A DNA stretch of 64,000 nucleotides from assembly GCA_021613535.1 (NCBI GenBank), contig CP075496.1:12648001-12712000 (forward strand). Direction: 5' to 3'. The translations under genes and the position numbers were made by a program. Below, in pieces: positions 14,602-25,234 of the stretch (positions are counted from its first letter, which is position 1; each line of letters begins with the position of its first letter). Source of the DNA: Adineta vaga (lineage: Eukaryota > Rotifera). A model generated the notes under the pieces. The model was not told the DNA's origin, ran no database searches, and saw only the letters and a program-made list of their open reading frames with translations.

Positions 14602-15901
14602 TCATGACCTTTTTTGTTCATTAAGATATTTAAAAATAACACTAAAATCACGTTTGTTCAATCCACTTGAACAAATTTTGCGATAGAGTTCAGTAGCTTT
14701 TTCAGTTAAAGGTGTTGATGCTTGAGCTTCTTCTGCAGCTTCTAAAAGATACAAAAAGAGAAATAAAAGTCATGTTTCGTTTGAGAAGCAAACGTCTATA
14801 CCAAGAGCAAGTAAAAGATCTTTTGTCATCATTTCACTGGCAAAGCCACCATTGTAATCATTACTTGATGGAACATTTGGAACAATACCAGGACATGGAT
14901 TATATGCTTGACTTGACCAACATTGACCAGTGGATGAGTTGATCAATTTCGCTAGAACTTCTTTATCAAGACCAAGTCTAATAAATAGTAATTGATTATA
15001 AAATGTTAAAGATTTAATATAAAGACTTACTTTATACCGAGATTCATTGCTTCCGATGTACCAATCATACTTAAATAAATTGACAAATAATGAATCTTTT
15101 CTAAACATTTATTTCATACCTGATACCTAGCAGGAGATTATTACAAATTTTAGCTGCTAAACCACTTCCATTTGCACCAGCATGAACAATATTTTTACCC
15201 ATTTTACTTAGAATCGGTTCAACAATTTTAAAATCATCGGGTTGAGCACCAACCATAAATGTTAATGTACCTTTTTGAGCACCGGTTATGCCTAATCGAT
15301 ATTTAATTTTTAGTAGAAATTGATTTTAAAAATGAATTGATTACTCACCACCCGAAACGGGTGCATCAACAAAACGTATTTGTTTATTTCGAGCCATTTC
15401 TGACATTTCTTTCGATGTACGTACATCAATTGTACTACAGTCAATAATACATGTACCTTTTTTCGCTACTCTAAATAGAAATTTAAGAAAATATGAGAAC
15501 AAAAAACTCAATTCTTGATTATTTTCTTACGGGAAAACATTCGATTGACAAACATCACGAACAATTTTACCATTAGGTAACATTAAAATAACAAAATCCG
15601 AATTTTCTGCCGCATTCTGTGGAAGAGAAACAATTTTTGCTTGTTCTAAACAATACTCAAATCAAGATGTCATTGATATATTACAATCAATTTGTCTCTA
15701 CTTTGTTCTTTAAAATGATCAAGTGCTTCAGGATTAATATCAAAAATTGTAACACGATGATTTGCAGCAATCAAATTAGTTGCCATATGTTTACCCATAT
15801 TTCCCAAACCAAGAAAACCAATCGATGCCTGAGACAAAAATATGTAGATCAAGTCGATGAAATTTTCTACGTACATATCGAGCGAATGATAAATGTACCA
15901 T
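14602..15901 (-). CDS. HIBADH: 3-hydroxyisobutyrate dehydrogenase
   Basis: HIBADH is an NAD-dependent enzyme of valine catabolism that oxidises 3-hydroxyisobutyrate to methylmalonate semialdehyde, usually in mitochondria. The Rossmann motif is visible as [14 protein letters not shown]. It is followed by the substrate motif DAPVSGG, the [10 protein letters not shown] helix with the catalytic lysine region, and [14 protein letters not shown]. The C-terminus [13 protein letters not shown] matches the family. About seven exons are split by short introns. The first coding exon encodes only MVHLSFARY before the Rossmann fold, so the targeting presequence is much shorter than in vertebrates or starts in an unrecognised exon. 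An acceptor-like TTTTAAG lies about 15 nt before the ATG. The gene sits 113 bp downstream of LRRC59 on the same strand. Confidence 0.94.
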
Positions 15902-16014
15902 GATTATCGAAAAATCTTAAAACAAATAAAATCTATTGTTTTATTTTGTCAAAATGAATCAAAGTACATGACATATTTATCCCGATAATATAAGAAAGAA
16001 AATAACAGTAGTTA

Positions 16015-17089
16015 TTAAATATATTTATAAAAATCCTGAAAATTCATCGGTTGTGCACGATTAACATACAATTGCCAAGTAAAAAATGTCATTAGACTAC
16101 ATAGAAGACCATTGAGAACGCCATCGATTATTTGTGATACTGAAGAGAAAAGAAAGAAATCATTTAATTTTCTTGTCTTTTTATGCTTACAGTATCCTTC
16201 TTCTTCTTCTTCTTCTGCTTCTCCGCCATTGGAATTTTCTCTTCTTTCTTTTTTCGGAATATTTTCTTTAAGATTAGCTTGTTCATTTGCTTCTTTTTGT
16301 CGTTGTTCTTTTTCTAATGATCGTTTTTGAGCAATTTCTTGGCGTTTTAAACGTTTTTCTTCTCGTTCTTTTTCGGCTTGCTTTTCTCGTTTTTTCGCTT
16401 TTGCTTTTTCATTTACTTGTTTTTTCTTTAATTTAATCGCTTCTTCTTTTTCATATTCTTCTTTACGTTTCGTTGTATATTCCAGAACCTTTTCTGCACA
16501 TAAACGACACTGTTTCTTATCCAAACATTTGCCCGCTTGATTTTGTAAATCTAGTTCTAACGGATTATTTTTTAAATCTAAATACTAAAGTGAAAATATG
16601 TCGTTTTCATTTTGAGAAATTCAGAGAAATACTTACGTCAAGTTTTGTTAAATCAGAAAATGAAAGTGGTAAATCACTGATACGATTATTGTATAGATCA
16701 AGTTGTTTTAAAGATTTTAATTGACCGAAATTATCGGGTAATTTTGTAAGACGATTCTTTGACAAATCCAATGTATGAATATGGTTATTTTCAAGTTTAA
16801 TAAAATCATCCTAGAAAATAAAGAAAAAAGATTTTATTTCAGGCGAGATTGGTTCGTAGAAATACATGCGGGCAAAGATTCGATTTGATTGTTAGATAAA
16901 TCGATTGATTTTACATTACGTAAGGCTAACTAAAGAGAAATTATGATGTAAATGAAAGAAATAGTTTAACGAGAATTGACGTACGATATCGTTGATATTT
17001 GGAACTGATTTTAATTCAAGAATTGATAAATCAAGTTTTCCATCATCTCTCAGATAATCTTTTAATTTTAAATTCGATTTCGAAGACAT
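16015..17089 (-). CDS. LRRC59: Leucine-rich repeat-containing protein 59-like
   Basis: LRRC59 is a tail-anchored ER and nuclear-envelope protein that binds ribosomes and import factors. From the start MSSKSNLKLKDYLRDDGKLD the protein has four to five leucine-rich repeats (for example IHTLDLSKNRLTKLPDNFGQ). A Cys-containing cap follows (DKKQCRLCAEKV), then a long Lys/Glu-rich coiled coil (KRKEEYEKEEA onward) and an acidic EEEEE patch. A single hydrophobic segment near the C-terminus (VLNGLLCSLMTFFTWQLYV) leaves about 15 lumenal residues. This order of LRR, charged coil and C-terminal TM is that of LRRC59. Several short introns split the LRRs. The start codon is at 17087-17089. It is followed at 113 bp by HIBADH on the same strand. 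Confidence 0.85.
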
Positions 17090-18011
17090 TGCGTTTCGTG
17101 TAGTTTTCGCGAAATATTTGTGTATTGAAATGATTTTGGTTCACTATTAAAATAATATGATTGGAATAAATAGGATGCTATCAACATCGTGTACACGTTG
17201 GTGGTCGAATGAAAATATCTTACGATAAAAAATGGTAAATCAATGAAGAATTTTGCATGATTTTCGTGTTTTTTAGAATATTTTAAATTATAAAAACGGA
17301 ATTCATCAAACTGGACAATTAGCGCCATCTACAAAAACGTTTTTCGTAGGTGTTTGATTAGATTTATTGATAAGTTGCGAGTTAAACTTGGTCTACAAAA
17401 GTTAATGAGATTATAATACGTAATTTAATATTTCGATTAGTTAGATATATAATGATAACATTTAGTTTGTGGGATATAATGAAAAATTGATTTTTTTCTC
17501 AATCAGAATCGAAAAAATCTAGTTCTAAACTCACCTATGATATTAATTACCTAACCTATTCTCGTCTGATTTACGAGTAACTATATAAAAACCTAAACTA
17601 TTCGATTATAAACACGGATGCCAAGAGAATATTTTCAATGAGTAGCGTCATCTATTTATTTGATATTCATGACTTTTTTAAATGATACATAAGCATCATA
17701 TTTCGAAATGAACAAAATAAGATTTTGAACGAAACAAATTATGTTTTAATTTGAAAATTTTTCCCCAAATTTTTTGTTCCAAAAATATAAGACATATTCT
17801 CACGTTTGCATTACATTTATCATTCTATTATATATTCTCTTTTGATCATCATTAGAGCAATGTACATCCTCACTCTCAATGCCACATTTTTTTTTCTTCT
17901 ATAATACATATCAATAAGATATATTCTTATATTTGCTATTATAATTTATTTAATACATACATACTTATTCTTTTCAATCTTGATCGTTTTAATTCTTTGA
18001 TTTTTAGAGAA
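17090..18011. promoter_or_regulatory. Divergent intergenic region, LRRC59 / arfaptin
   Basis: These 922 bp between divergent starts should contain both promoters and probably a 5' UTR intron of the arfaptin gene, because the acceptor TTTTTAG ends at 18007, four bases before the ATG. AT-rich; no other recognisable element. Confidence 0.5.
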
Positions 18012-19408
18012 ATGACATCGTTTACAAGTGCATTTGGTTCGACCGATCAAGAACGAACGTATTCGAATGATTTCGGAACGAATTCAACTAATCATAATCA
18101 AGAATCGATTAATTTCTCTACAATAGATCTTGAACAACGAACAACTTCATCATTTAATAATCATCCTTCACTCTATGTTAGTCTCAATGACGCAGCAACA
18201 TTCCAAACTGATTCATCATCAACGGCTGGTGCCATATCTAATACGCCATTACCTTTTCCTTCAAGTAAAAAGAAAACTTTTCTCTCTCTTCCAAAACAAA
18301 TCACATTGAAAGTTTCTTCTTTCGAAGGCACAAATTTTTCGTCAAATTCAATGACAACAGATCGGCGTATATCTATCCCGGATATGTCGAAATTATCAGC
18401 TTCATCTGCTGCTGCCGTTGCTGCTGTTGGTCCAACAATCGATAAATTCAAACGATGGAGTCGAACAACATACAAATGCACTAAACAATCGATCTTCGAA
18501 AAAATAGGCAAAACATCACGTACAATTAATGTTGAACTTGATGCTCAAATCGAAGTTTGTAGATAGGAAACAAAATTTTAAAATCATGTTATTTATTTGA
18601 TATTTTCAGCATCTTAGAGAAACGAAACGTCGGTATGAAAATATGCTTGCTTTAGCTCGAAGTTATGCAAATCATTTCTATAATTTAGTACAAACACAAA
18701 AGGCTCTGAGTAAAGTTTTTTGTTTTCTTCGAAATTACTGTTCTTTTCTAATTGTGAACTTCTTTCAGGCGATCAATTTATTCAATTAAAACAAAGTTCA
18801 CCCGTTCTTTTCGATGAATTTAGTTACAATGCCGAAACTCAACGATTATTAGTACAAAACGGTGAAATATTATTTAATACATTAAATCATTTCATTTCAA
18901 CAATGAATACACTCTGTACGAAAACAATGGAAGATACAGTTACTACAATTCGATTATATGAAATGGCAAGGTAAAGATTTTATTATAGTAAAATGAAATA
19001 CGAATGAACAATGTTTGTTGTAGACTTGAATACGATGCATGTCGAGCAGAAATAGCCATTTTACCAGCAATAGCACGATCAAATGAAAAAGAATATGAAT
19101 TGGAAAAATACAAAGAAAAATATGAACAATTAAAAAGTGATATTAGTATTAAAATTCAACTTCTTGATGATAATCAGGTTTGAATTTCTTTTAAAAGAAC
19201 TTTCTTCTATTCTCTCATGAAATTCTTCTATTTCTAGACAAAAGTTATGAAACGACAATTAGTTCTATTTCATAATGCAATAGCTGCTTACTTTTCTGGT
19301 AATAAAGACGCCTTAGACTCAACAATGAAACAATTCCATTTAAAAATATCTTCGAATGAAAATTCTAATCAACAAGATAAATCATTTTTAGAACAAATTC
19401 ATCATTAA
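18012..19408 (+). CDS. ARFIP: Arfaptin (AH/BAR-domain protein)
   Basis: Arfaptins bind GTP-loaded Arf, Arl1 and Rac1 at the Golgi and sense curved membranes through a crescent-shaped AH/BAR domain. The N-terminal 140 residues are low complexity (Ser/Thr-rich) and end in an Ala-rich stretch. The AH domain starts at KFKRWSRTTYKCTKQSIFEK and runs to the C-terminus. Diagnostic segments are SRTINVELDAQIE, FGYNA-like FSYNAETQRLLVQNGE, TMEDTVTTIRLYEMARLEYDA and the near-invariant QLVLFHNAIAAYFSGN. Five exons with short introns are seen. The start at 18012 follows an acceptor-like TTTTTAG by four bases, which suggests a 5' UTR intron or a trans-splice site. The stop is at 19406-19408, 193 bp before the DUF218 gene on the same strand. 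Confidence 0.95.
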
Positions 19409-19600
19409 TCTTCGTTTTTTTAATACAGCTCTTTTATCACTTCGAATTCTTATCATTTGTCATTGTTCTTGTTGTTTTCTCTAATGCAATGTATATTCGG
19501 TAATATTTGTTTTATTCTTTTTTCGAAAAAACAACCACACGCAAAGAATTGAATAAATTTTTATAATCATTTGTATCGATTCTTTCCTTTCTTTTCAAAG

Positions 19601-20257
19601 ATGAATTACGATTGTATTGTTATACCGGGTGGTGGTGTCGATGATAATGGATGTCCATCTCCATGGGTAGCGGCACGATTAGATCGTGCTATTGAAATGG
19701 CATCATCGACATGTTACTTTCTCGTTTTAAGTCGAGGTACAACACATCGTCCACCGGTACTTGATAAACATTCGTTTCCTATTGATGAAGCATCAGCAAG
19801 TGCTGCTTATTTAATTGAACGAAATATTCCATCGAACAAAATTCTAATTGAAAATTGGTCATTAGATACAATTGGTAATGCTTATTTTGCTCGTCAATGT
19901 ATTCTTGAACCAATGGAATTATATCGTTTAGCAATTATTACAAATGAATTTCATATGACACGAACAAAAGTTATCTTCGATTGGATTTTTTCATTAACAA
20001 ATTCTGATAAAGATCGTTGTGAAAAATATCATTTAAATTATTTTACTGTACGTAATCAAGATATGACTGATGAACAATTAATTGCTCGAATTGAAAAAGA
20101 ATCTCTCGCTTGTGAAGATGTTAAAATCAAAGTTCAACAAATGACAAATCTTTCTCATATCGCACGATTTTTATTTCTCGAACATGGAGCATACAAAGCT
20201 AAACATATTCATTCACGTCGAAGTCAATTAGATTCTTTAACTGCATCAACATATTAA
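19601..20257 (+). CDS. DUF218 (YdcF-like) domain protein, intronless
   Basis: This protein of 218 residues is built almost wholly from a DUF218 domain, a Rossmann-like fold found in bacterial YdcF/SanA and in some plants, fungi and protists. Its biochemical role is not established. Seen in the sequence are the N-terminal strand YDCIVIPGGGVDDNG, the segment LVLSRGTTHRPP, the helix motif DEASASAAYLIERNIP, ENWSLDTIGNAYFARQ and the strand LAIITNEFHMTRTKVIFDWI, all typical of the family. The gene has no intron although its neighbours are intron-rich. The start at 19601 is preferred over an in-frame ATG at 19571 because the domain begins there and a CTTTTCAAAG acceptor-like sequence directly precedes it. 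An AATAAA lies 10 bp after the stop. Horizontal origin is possible but not shown. Confidence 0.88.
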   Translation: MNYDCIVIPGGGVDDNGCPSPWVAARLDRAIEMASSTCYFLVLSRGTTHRPPVLDKHSFPIDEASASAAYLIERNIPSNKILIENWSLDTIGNAYFARQCILEPMELYRLAIITNEFHMTRTKVIFDWIFSLTNSDKDRCEKYHLNYFTVRNQDMTDEQLIARIEKESLACEDVKIKVQQMTNLSHIARFLFLEHGAYKAKHIHSRRSQLDSLTASTY

Positions 20258-20266
20258 TCTTAGTTT

Positions 20267-20272
20267 AATAAA
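20267..20272 (+). other. Candidate polyadenylation signal of DUF218 gene
   Basis: AATAAA begins 10 bp after the DUF218 stop codon, in the 85-bp gap before the convergent IFT54 stop. The two 3' ends must be very close or overlap. Confidence 0.55.
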
Positions 20273-20342
20273 GATCTGTATATTTTATATAAAGATTTAT
20301 GCCCACACACATGAAACATTGAAAAGAAGAACAAAAGCGTTG

Positions 20343-22625
20343 TTATTTTGTTTGACGAATTATATCTAAAAGACGACCTGCATTGACTTTTTCATTTGTA
20401 TTGATTTTTTTCTTCATAAATATGATACGATTCTTCATATCGCCTATTTGATCATCGAAATCAAGTAATGCAGCACGAAGTGGTTCGAGATTTTGATCTG
20501 TTGTACTAAAAATTTTCATCATTTCGAATATTTCGACTTATTTCAAATGATTCTGAAACTTACAATTTTTCTTTTCGTAAATCAACAATTGTTCGTTTAT
20601 ATTCATCTGTATATTGCTGCATTTCTTTAGCCATTGTTTCATAATCTTCTTGAAGATATTCGAGTATTTTACCCAATGGTACAACACTAAAATTTGTATT
20701 TTTGTTTTTAAAACAGAAGGTTTTTTAGTTCATCAAACAAACCTTTTAGTTAATGATTGAATTGTTTCACGAAGTTTATCAACATCTTTTTGAATCTTTT
20801 CACGTTCACGACGACGTTGTGCATCATTTTGTGCAATAGTTTTCTAAAAGAAAATATTGAATGAAGAGTTGTTTTCTATTCAGTCAAATGTTTACCACAT
20901 CTGCACGTTGTCCAGCAATTTCACTTCCATTTTCTAATTTCTTTTTAGAATTCATCATTACTTTTACTAATCCACCATGTTGGTCACCATCTTCATCATC
21001 TTGATCACCTCCACCATTACGAGAATCGAAATCATCTTGTTTCTATTTACAAAACGAAAACAAGTAAATATTCATTCAAAATCAACTTGACATCTTTACA
21101 AATGATTTGGTGGCTGAAGGTTTTTCTTCTTGTATAAGAAAATTGTCATCATCATCATCATTGTCATTGTTCATGTCATTGTCACGAGTATCTTTACTTT
21201 CAATAATTAATGTACCTTGACCACGTTGTGCTCCACTCAATACTCTATTGTAAAAAGTCAAAAGTCAATCAGAATGTTTGAAAAACGAAATAACTCACCT
21301 TCCTGATGGTGCACCCACCTCATCCGATGAAGTTTGGGTGATTAGTTTACTTCGTTTGGCTGCAGTAGTAGGTCGAACAAGTGGTCGTCTGAATAAAAAA
21401 ATGAAGATAAAATGTGATATCAAAAATCAGATAAAATGATTACCCATCATTGTCATCTCGATCTGTTGAAACTAAGGTTGGAGGTTGTCGTGATGGTTGT
21501 TCAGCTAGAGAATAAGAAACTTTTATTTAAGACAAGATTACATAGAGTCAAAATAACATACATTTCGGAGATGATGGACGATGATGACTACCACTCTCTT
21601 GATGTTTTCGTGTACCTTTTGCGGATGTTGGCCGTGTTGGTCGACGACTTTTCGAATCATCATCATCCTGAAACGGATGTTAAAGATAGTTTAAATGAAA
21701 ATAAAACGTTTCTATTTATCAAACTTTTCTGTCATTGTCATCATCATCATCTTGTCGTTTATGTGAAGCTGTTGGTCTTCTTTCTTCACTATCACCATCA
21801 TCAAGTCCACGAGATTCTCGTCGTTTTTTCGAATGACTACTTCCATCTGTATCACCTTTTTCCTTTTTAAGAAAAAAACAATTTTCCAAAACAATTCATT
21901 GTATCGATTCGAATCAACTTACTTTACTATGATCTTTTGATCGTGATTTTTTTTCCGATGATGATTCTTCACGATCACGATCACGTTCTTGAGATTTACT
22001 TGAACGTTCTTCTTTTGATCGACGTTTTTCCGAATTTTCTCGATCTCGACTAGGTGCTGGTTCTTCATTTTCATTTGTTTCACCTAGACTCTGTAAAGTT
22101 TTTCGTACAACTTCTCGATTGTCAACATTTGATTTAATCGCTTCTGCAAGAGCTTGTAATAAAAGATTAGTTTTTTCTGCTTCTTGACCAGCGAGAATTT
22201 TCGAAACACGTACTTCAGGTTCTCTTTTAACAGCAATATCTAAATAAAATAATTTTCAATAGAAAATTTCATGTTCTTCATTCTATTCAACAAGATTTAT
22301 ACTAACAAACAGCAGTGACAAGTTTTTTCATAAATAATGTTTTATTATCACGACCTTCTTTAAGATAAGCTGATGTAAGTTCTTCATCGGAATATAATCC
22401 TTGAAAAAATTCTGTTTTTTTCATCACCTAAACAATATATAGTAATATGTACGATGAAAAGAAAAATCTGTTCTGATTTAATTGACATACAGATTTAACA
22501 ATATCTTGAAGAAATTGTACTGGTGGTCGATTGAGAAGTTTTTCCGTTAATGCAGGTGCATTAATTATTTGACCAAGAGTATCTTGCGTACGTTTTATAA
22601 TATCTGGATCAACAGAGTCACCCAT
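20343..22625 (-). CDS. TRAF3IP1: Intraflagellar transport protein 54 (TRAF3IP1/MIP-T3)
   Basis: IFT54 is a subunit of the IFT-B complex that binds tubulin and is needed for cilium assembly. The N-terminal CH-like domain (about 130 residues) contains IIKRTQDTLGQIINAPALTE, LLNRPPVQFLQDIV and the later ILAGQEAEKTNLLLQALAEA, which match the family. A highly charged Arg/Glu/Ser/Asp middle follows. The C-terminal coiled-coil domain of about 150 residues includes KSVVPLGKILEYLQEDYETM and ends GRLLDIIRQTK. The order and size agree with animal IFT54. About ten short introns are present; several boundaries in the charged middle (21000-22000) are approximate. The start is at 22623-22625 and the stop at 20343-20345. 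Confidence 0.92.
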
Positions 22626-25234
22626 ATTTATGTAATATCAACTATTTGAATCGTATAAAGTTCAAAGAAATGACCATGAATGACGATGATTCTCAATGGT
22701 TGCTTAGGAACAGATGTTGACTCACCTTGTATAGGTAGAATCAGATGTCGTTAGAAATCATTCACAATTGTTACATCGTTTATTTAAAAAACAGAAATTT
22801 GAGATATTCTTGAATACTAGTCACTTTCTTTCTATTGTTTACTTAAACATAATGTACATGACAATAAGAACGAAAGTGTACTTAAATTAATACGATCACT
22901 TCATCATTCTTTCAATTAACGAGACAAACAAAAAGAAAGAAAAGTTGATACATGTATTTCAAACAAATCATATTCAATACCTATCAAGTTCAATATTCTC
23001 TTTATATCATGTGAATCGTATAGTTATGACAAATCGAATCTTGAACAATTGTAACTAAATATTTAAACATATGTCCTTTATTCGATTGAAAGGAAGATGT
23101 TATCCGGATATGAAAAACTCTGTTAACTAAGAATTATTCAAACGGTATAATGAAATTGTGTTTTTTTTTCAACAAATCTATTCTTACAATAAATTCCTCG
23201 AGGCATTTTCTCCTAACATATCCGGAAAACGATCAATAATCTTTACAGACAAATGTAATCATCCTTTAAGAGAAAAATTCATATTTAATCTCTTTAATTT
23301 GATATTTGACCTTTATATTTTTCTTCTATTCATACTTTCTCTCGTTTTCTTGCTTCAAGATTATCAAATGAAAAACAGTGTTGATGTATATAGTTTGATA
23401 AATTGATGTTTACCTTGGAAATTTATTGAAATTCTGTATTCACATATCGTTCATGAATGTCTAATTGTTCAAACATGTTGAAATGATAAACGAAGATGAG
23501 TTGCTGATATTGTTGATGTTGTTTTTCTTTTCTTCAATTTCAATTCTCTATGTATATATTTAGGAAATGAATCGCAACTGACAGTTGTTATCAGTCAGAC
23601 AGGCTGATTATCAGACGAGTACATCATATCTAAATTCATTTCGATGTTTAATGATCGGTGACTACTTCGAATTTTTAAGTTGATTTGTTTTCTTATTCTT
23701 GTGTTTTATTTTTATAAAAGCAAAAAAATAACAACTAATGTGACAATGATCATTTAATCTTAACTTGAGCTGTTGATCAAACAATCTCTGATGGGTGTCG
23801 AATCCGGTGCGAAAAGGTTGTCTTCTCTCTTTCTCTCTCTCTCTCTCGTTCTATCCATCTCGTCTTAGTTATATTTGCTTTTTTAGAGTAAATGTGAGTG
23901 GCTAATGTCGATGTATGTGTCAATATGTAATTCAATGATGACAGTCAATTAATCCTGTCCGGCTTTCTTTTCAATATTGATTGTCATGTTTTGAAAAAAT
24001 AAGACAAAAAAATGAAAGAGATTTGTTTTATTGTTTGTCTGATAATGTTATTGTTTTGGATAGTTTTTGAATCAATCAATTGTGTGTCTGGATGTATGTG
24101 TATATGTGTACATAAGACGACGTTTATCATATCAAAAGACAAGAATGAAGACACGAAACTGATCTATAGAGAATTCAATGAACAATACAATAATAACAAT
24201 ATTTTCGAAAGCAAAACGTAATTTGATGCGCTAAAAGATGTGTATATAATGATGAAAAAAACGAAAATCTATCTGCCGCATTTGTCTTGATCATTATTGA
24301 AATTGAAAAATGAGAGAAAGAGAAAGAAACGGAAGCATCTTCGATTATGAAATCATTGTGCTACGTCGCCCATCATTACGATTCAATGGTGCGTTACTTC
24401 TCGTCTGACTGTGATTGATTAATAATCGACTGTTTTGCCTACGTCAGCAGGTGCTATTATTTTCCTACTTAATCATACATTTGTAGCCCCGAAGTCAAGC
24501 TTATCAATATACACAGATTACATCGTTCGATGAGTTTCTTTTATGAAAGGCAAAAGAAAAAAAATGATGATGATGATGATGATGAGAAGAAGAAGAATAA
24601 GTGGAAGAAGAAATCTTCGTCAACGAGCCTTTTTTCTTGTTATTGTCATTGACATAAAGATGCTTTATATGTTCTTCATATTTCATTCCGAGTAAAAGCA
24701 AAGAGGAAAAAAAGAAGCACTAACGATTTCCGCTTTTTTTTTTCTTCATTTCTTTCTTTCTCGTCGTCTTCTCTGTATTTCTTTTACTTGCCTTCTTTTA
24801 TTTCATCTATCTATCTCTGATTGGTAGATGAGAAAAAAAGAAATATATATATTTGGATATAGACATATATATATATATATATATGTTTCTCTTTCGCTCG
24901 ACAGCTTCTTCTCTCGCACCAATCAGTGCATTCGACCACTCAGAATTAATGGAAAGAAAAGAAAGATTTTATTAGATTTTTTTCTTGTTCTTTTATAGGT
25001 CATTGATTTGTAAAAAAGAAGAAAAAGAAAACGACGACCGTTGCTGGCCACATTTATCGTCATTTATTCTTCTTTTTCTTGTCAATTTTTTTCTTCATCT
25101 TCTTCTTCTTCTTCTTCTTCTCAGCCTTGTAACTTGATTCAATCAACACACATTATCCTAGTGTATGTGTAGTTAAAGATTTGCATAAGCAAGCGATAAA
25201 CGAGAATATCTCAATATTCGTTTTACAAAAGAAA
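22626..25234. promoter_or_regulatory. 2.6-kb gene-free block upstream of IFT54 and dachshund
   Basis: This is one of the two longest gene-free intervals in the window and separates the divergent IFT54 and dachshund genes. It contains a TC run near 23826-23846, a GAT/GAA triplet run near 24564-24598, a TA microsatellite near 24866-24885 and a TCT run near 25095-25121. No protein-coding stretch is convincing. The length next to a developmental regulator suggests cis-regulatory content, which is inference. Confidence 0.45.

Noticed and set aside
23158-23406. A T-rich 82-codon frame in the IFT54-dachshund spacer
   Set aside because: Hydrophobic products of T-rich DNA without conserved motifs or splice context.
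24840-24890. TA repeat as a functional TATA element for dachshund
   Set aside because: It lies about 350 bp upstream of the start and TA microsatellites recur through the window without relation to starts, so no promoter role is claimed.
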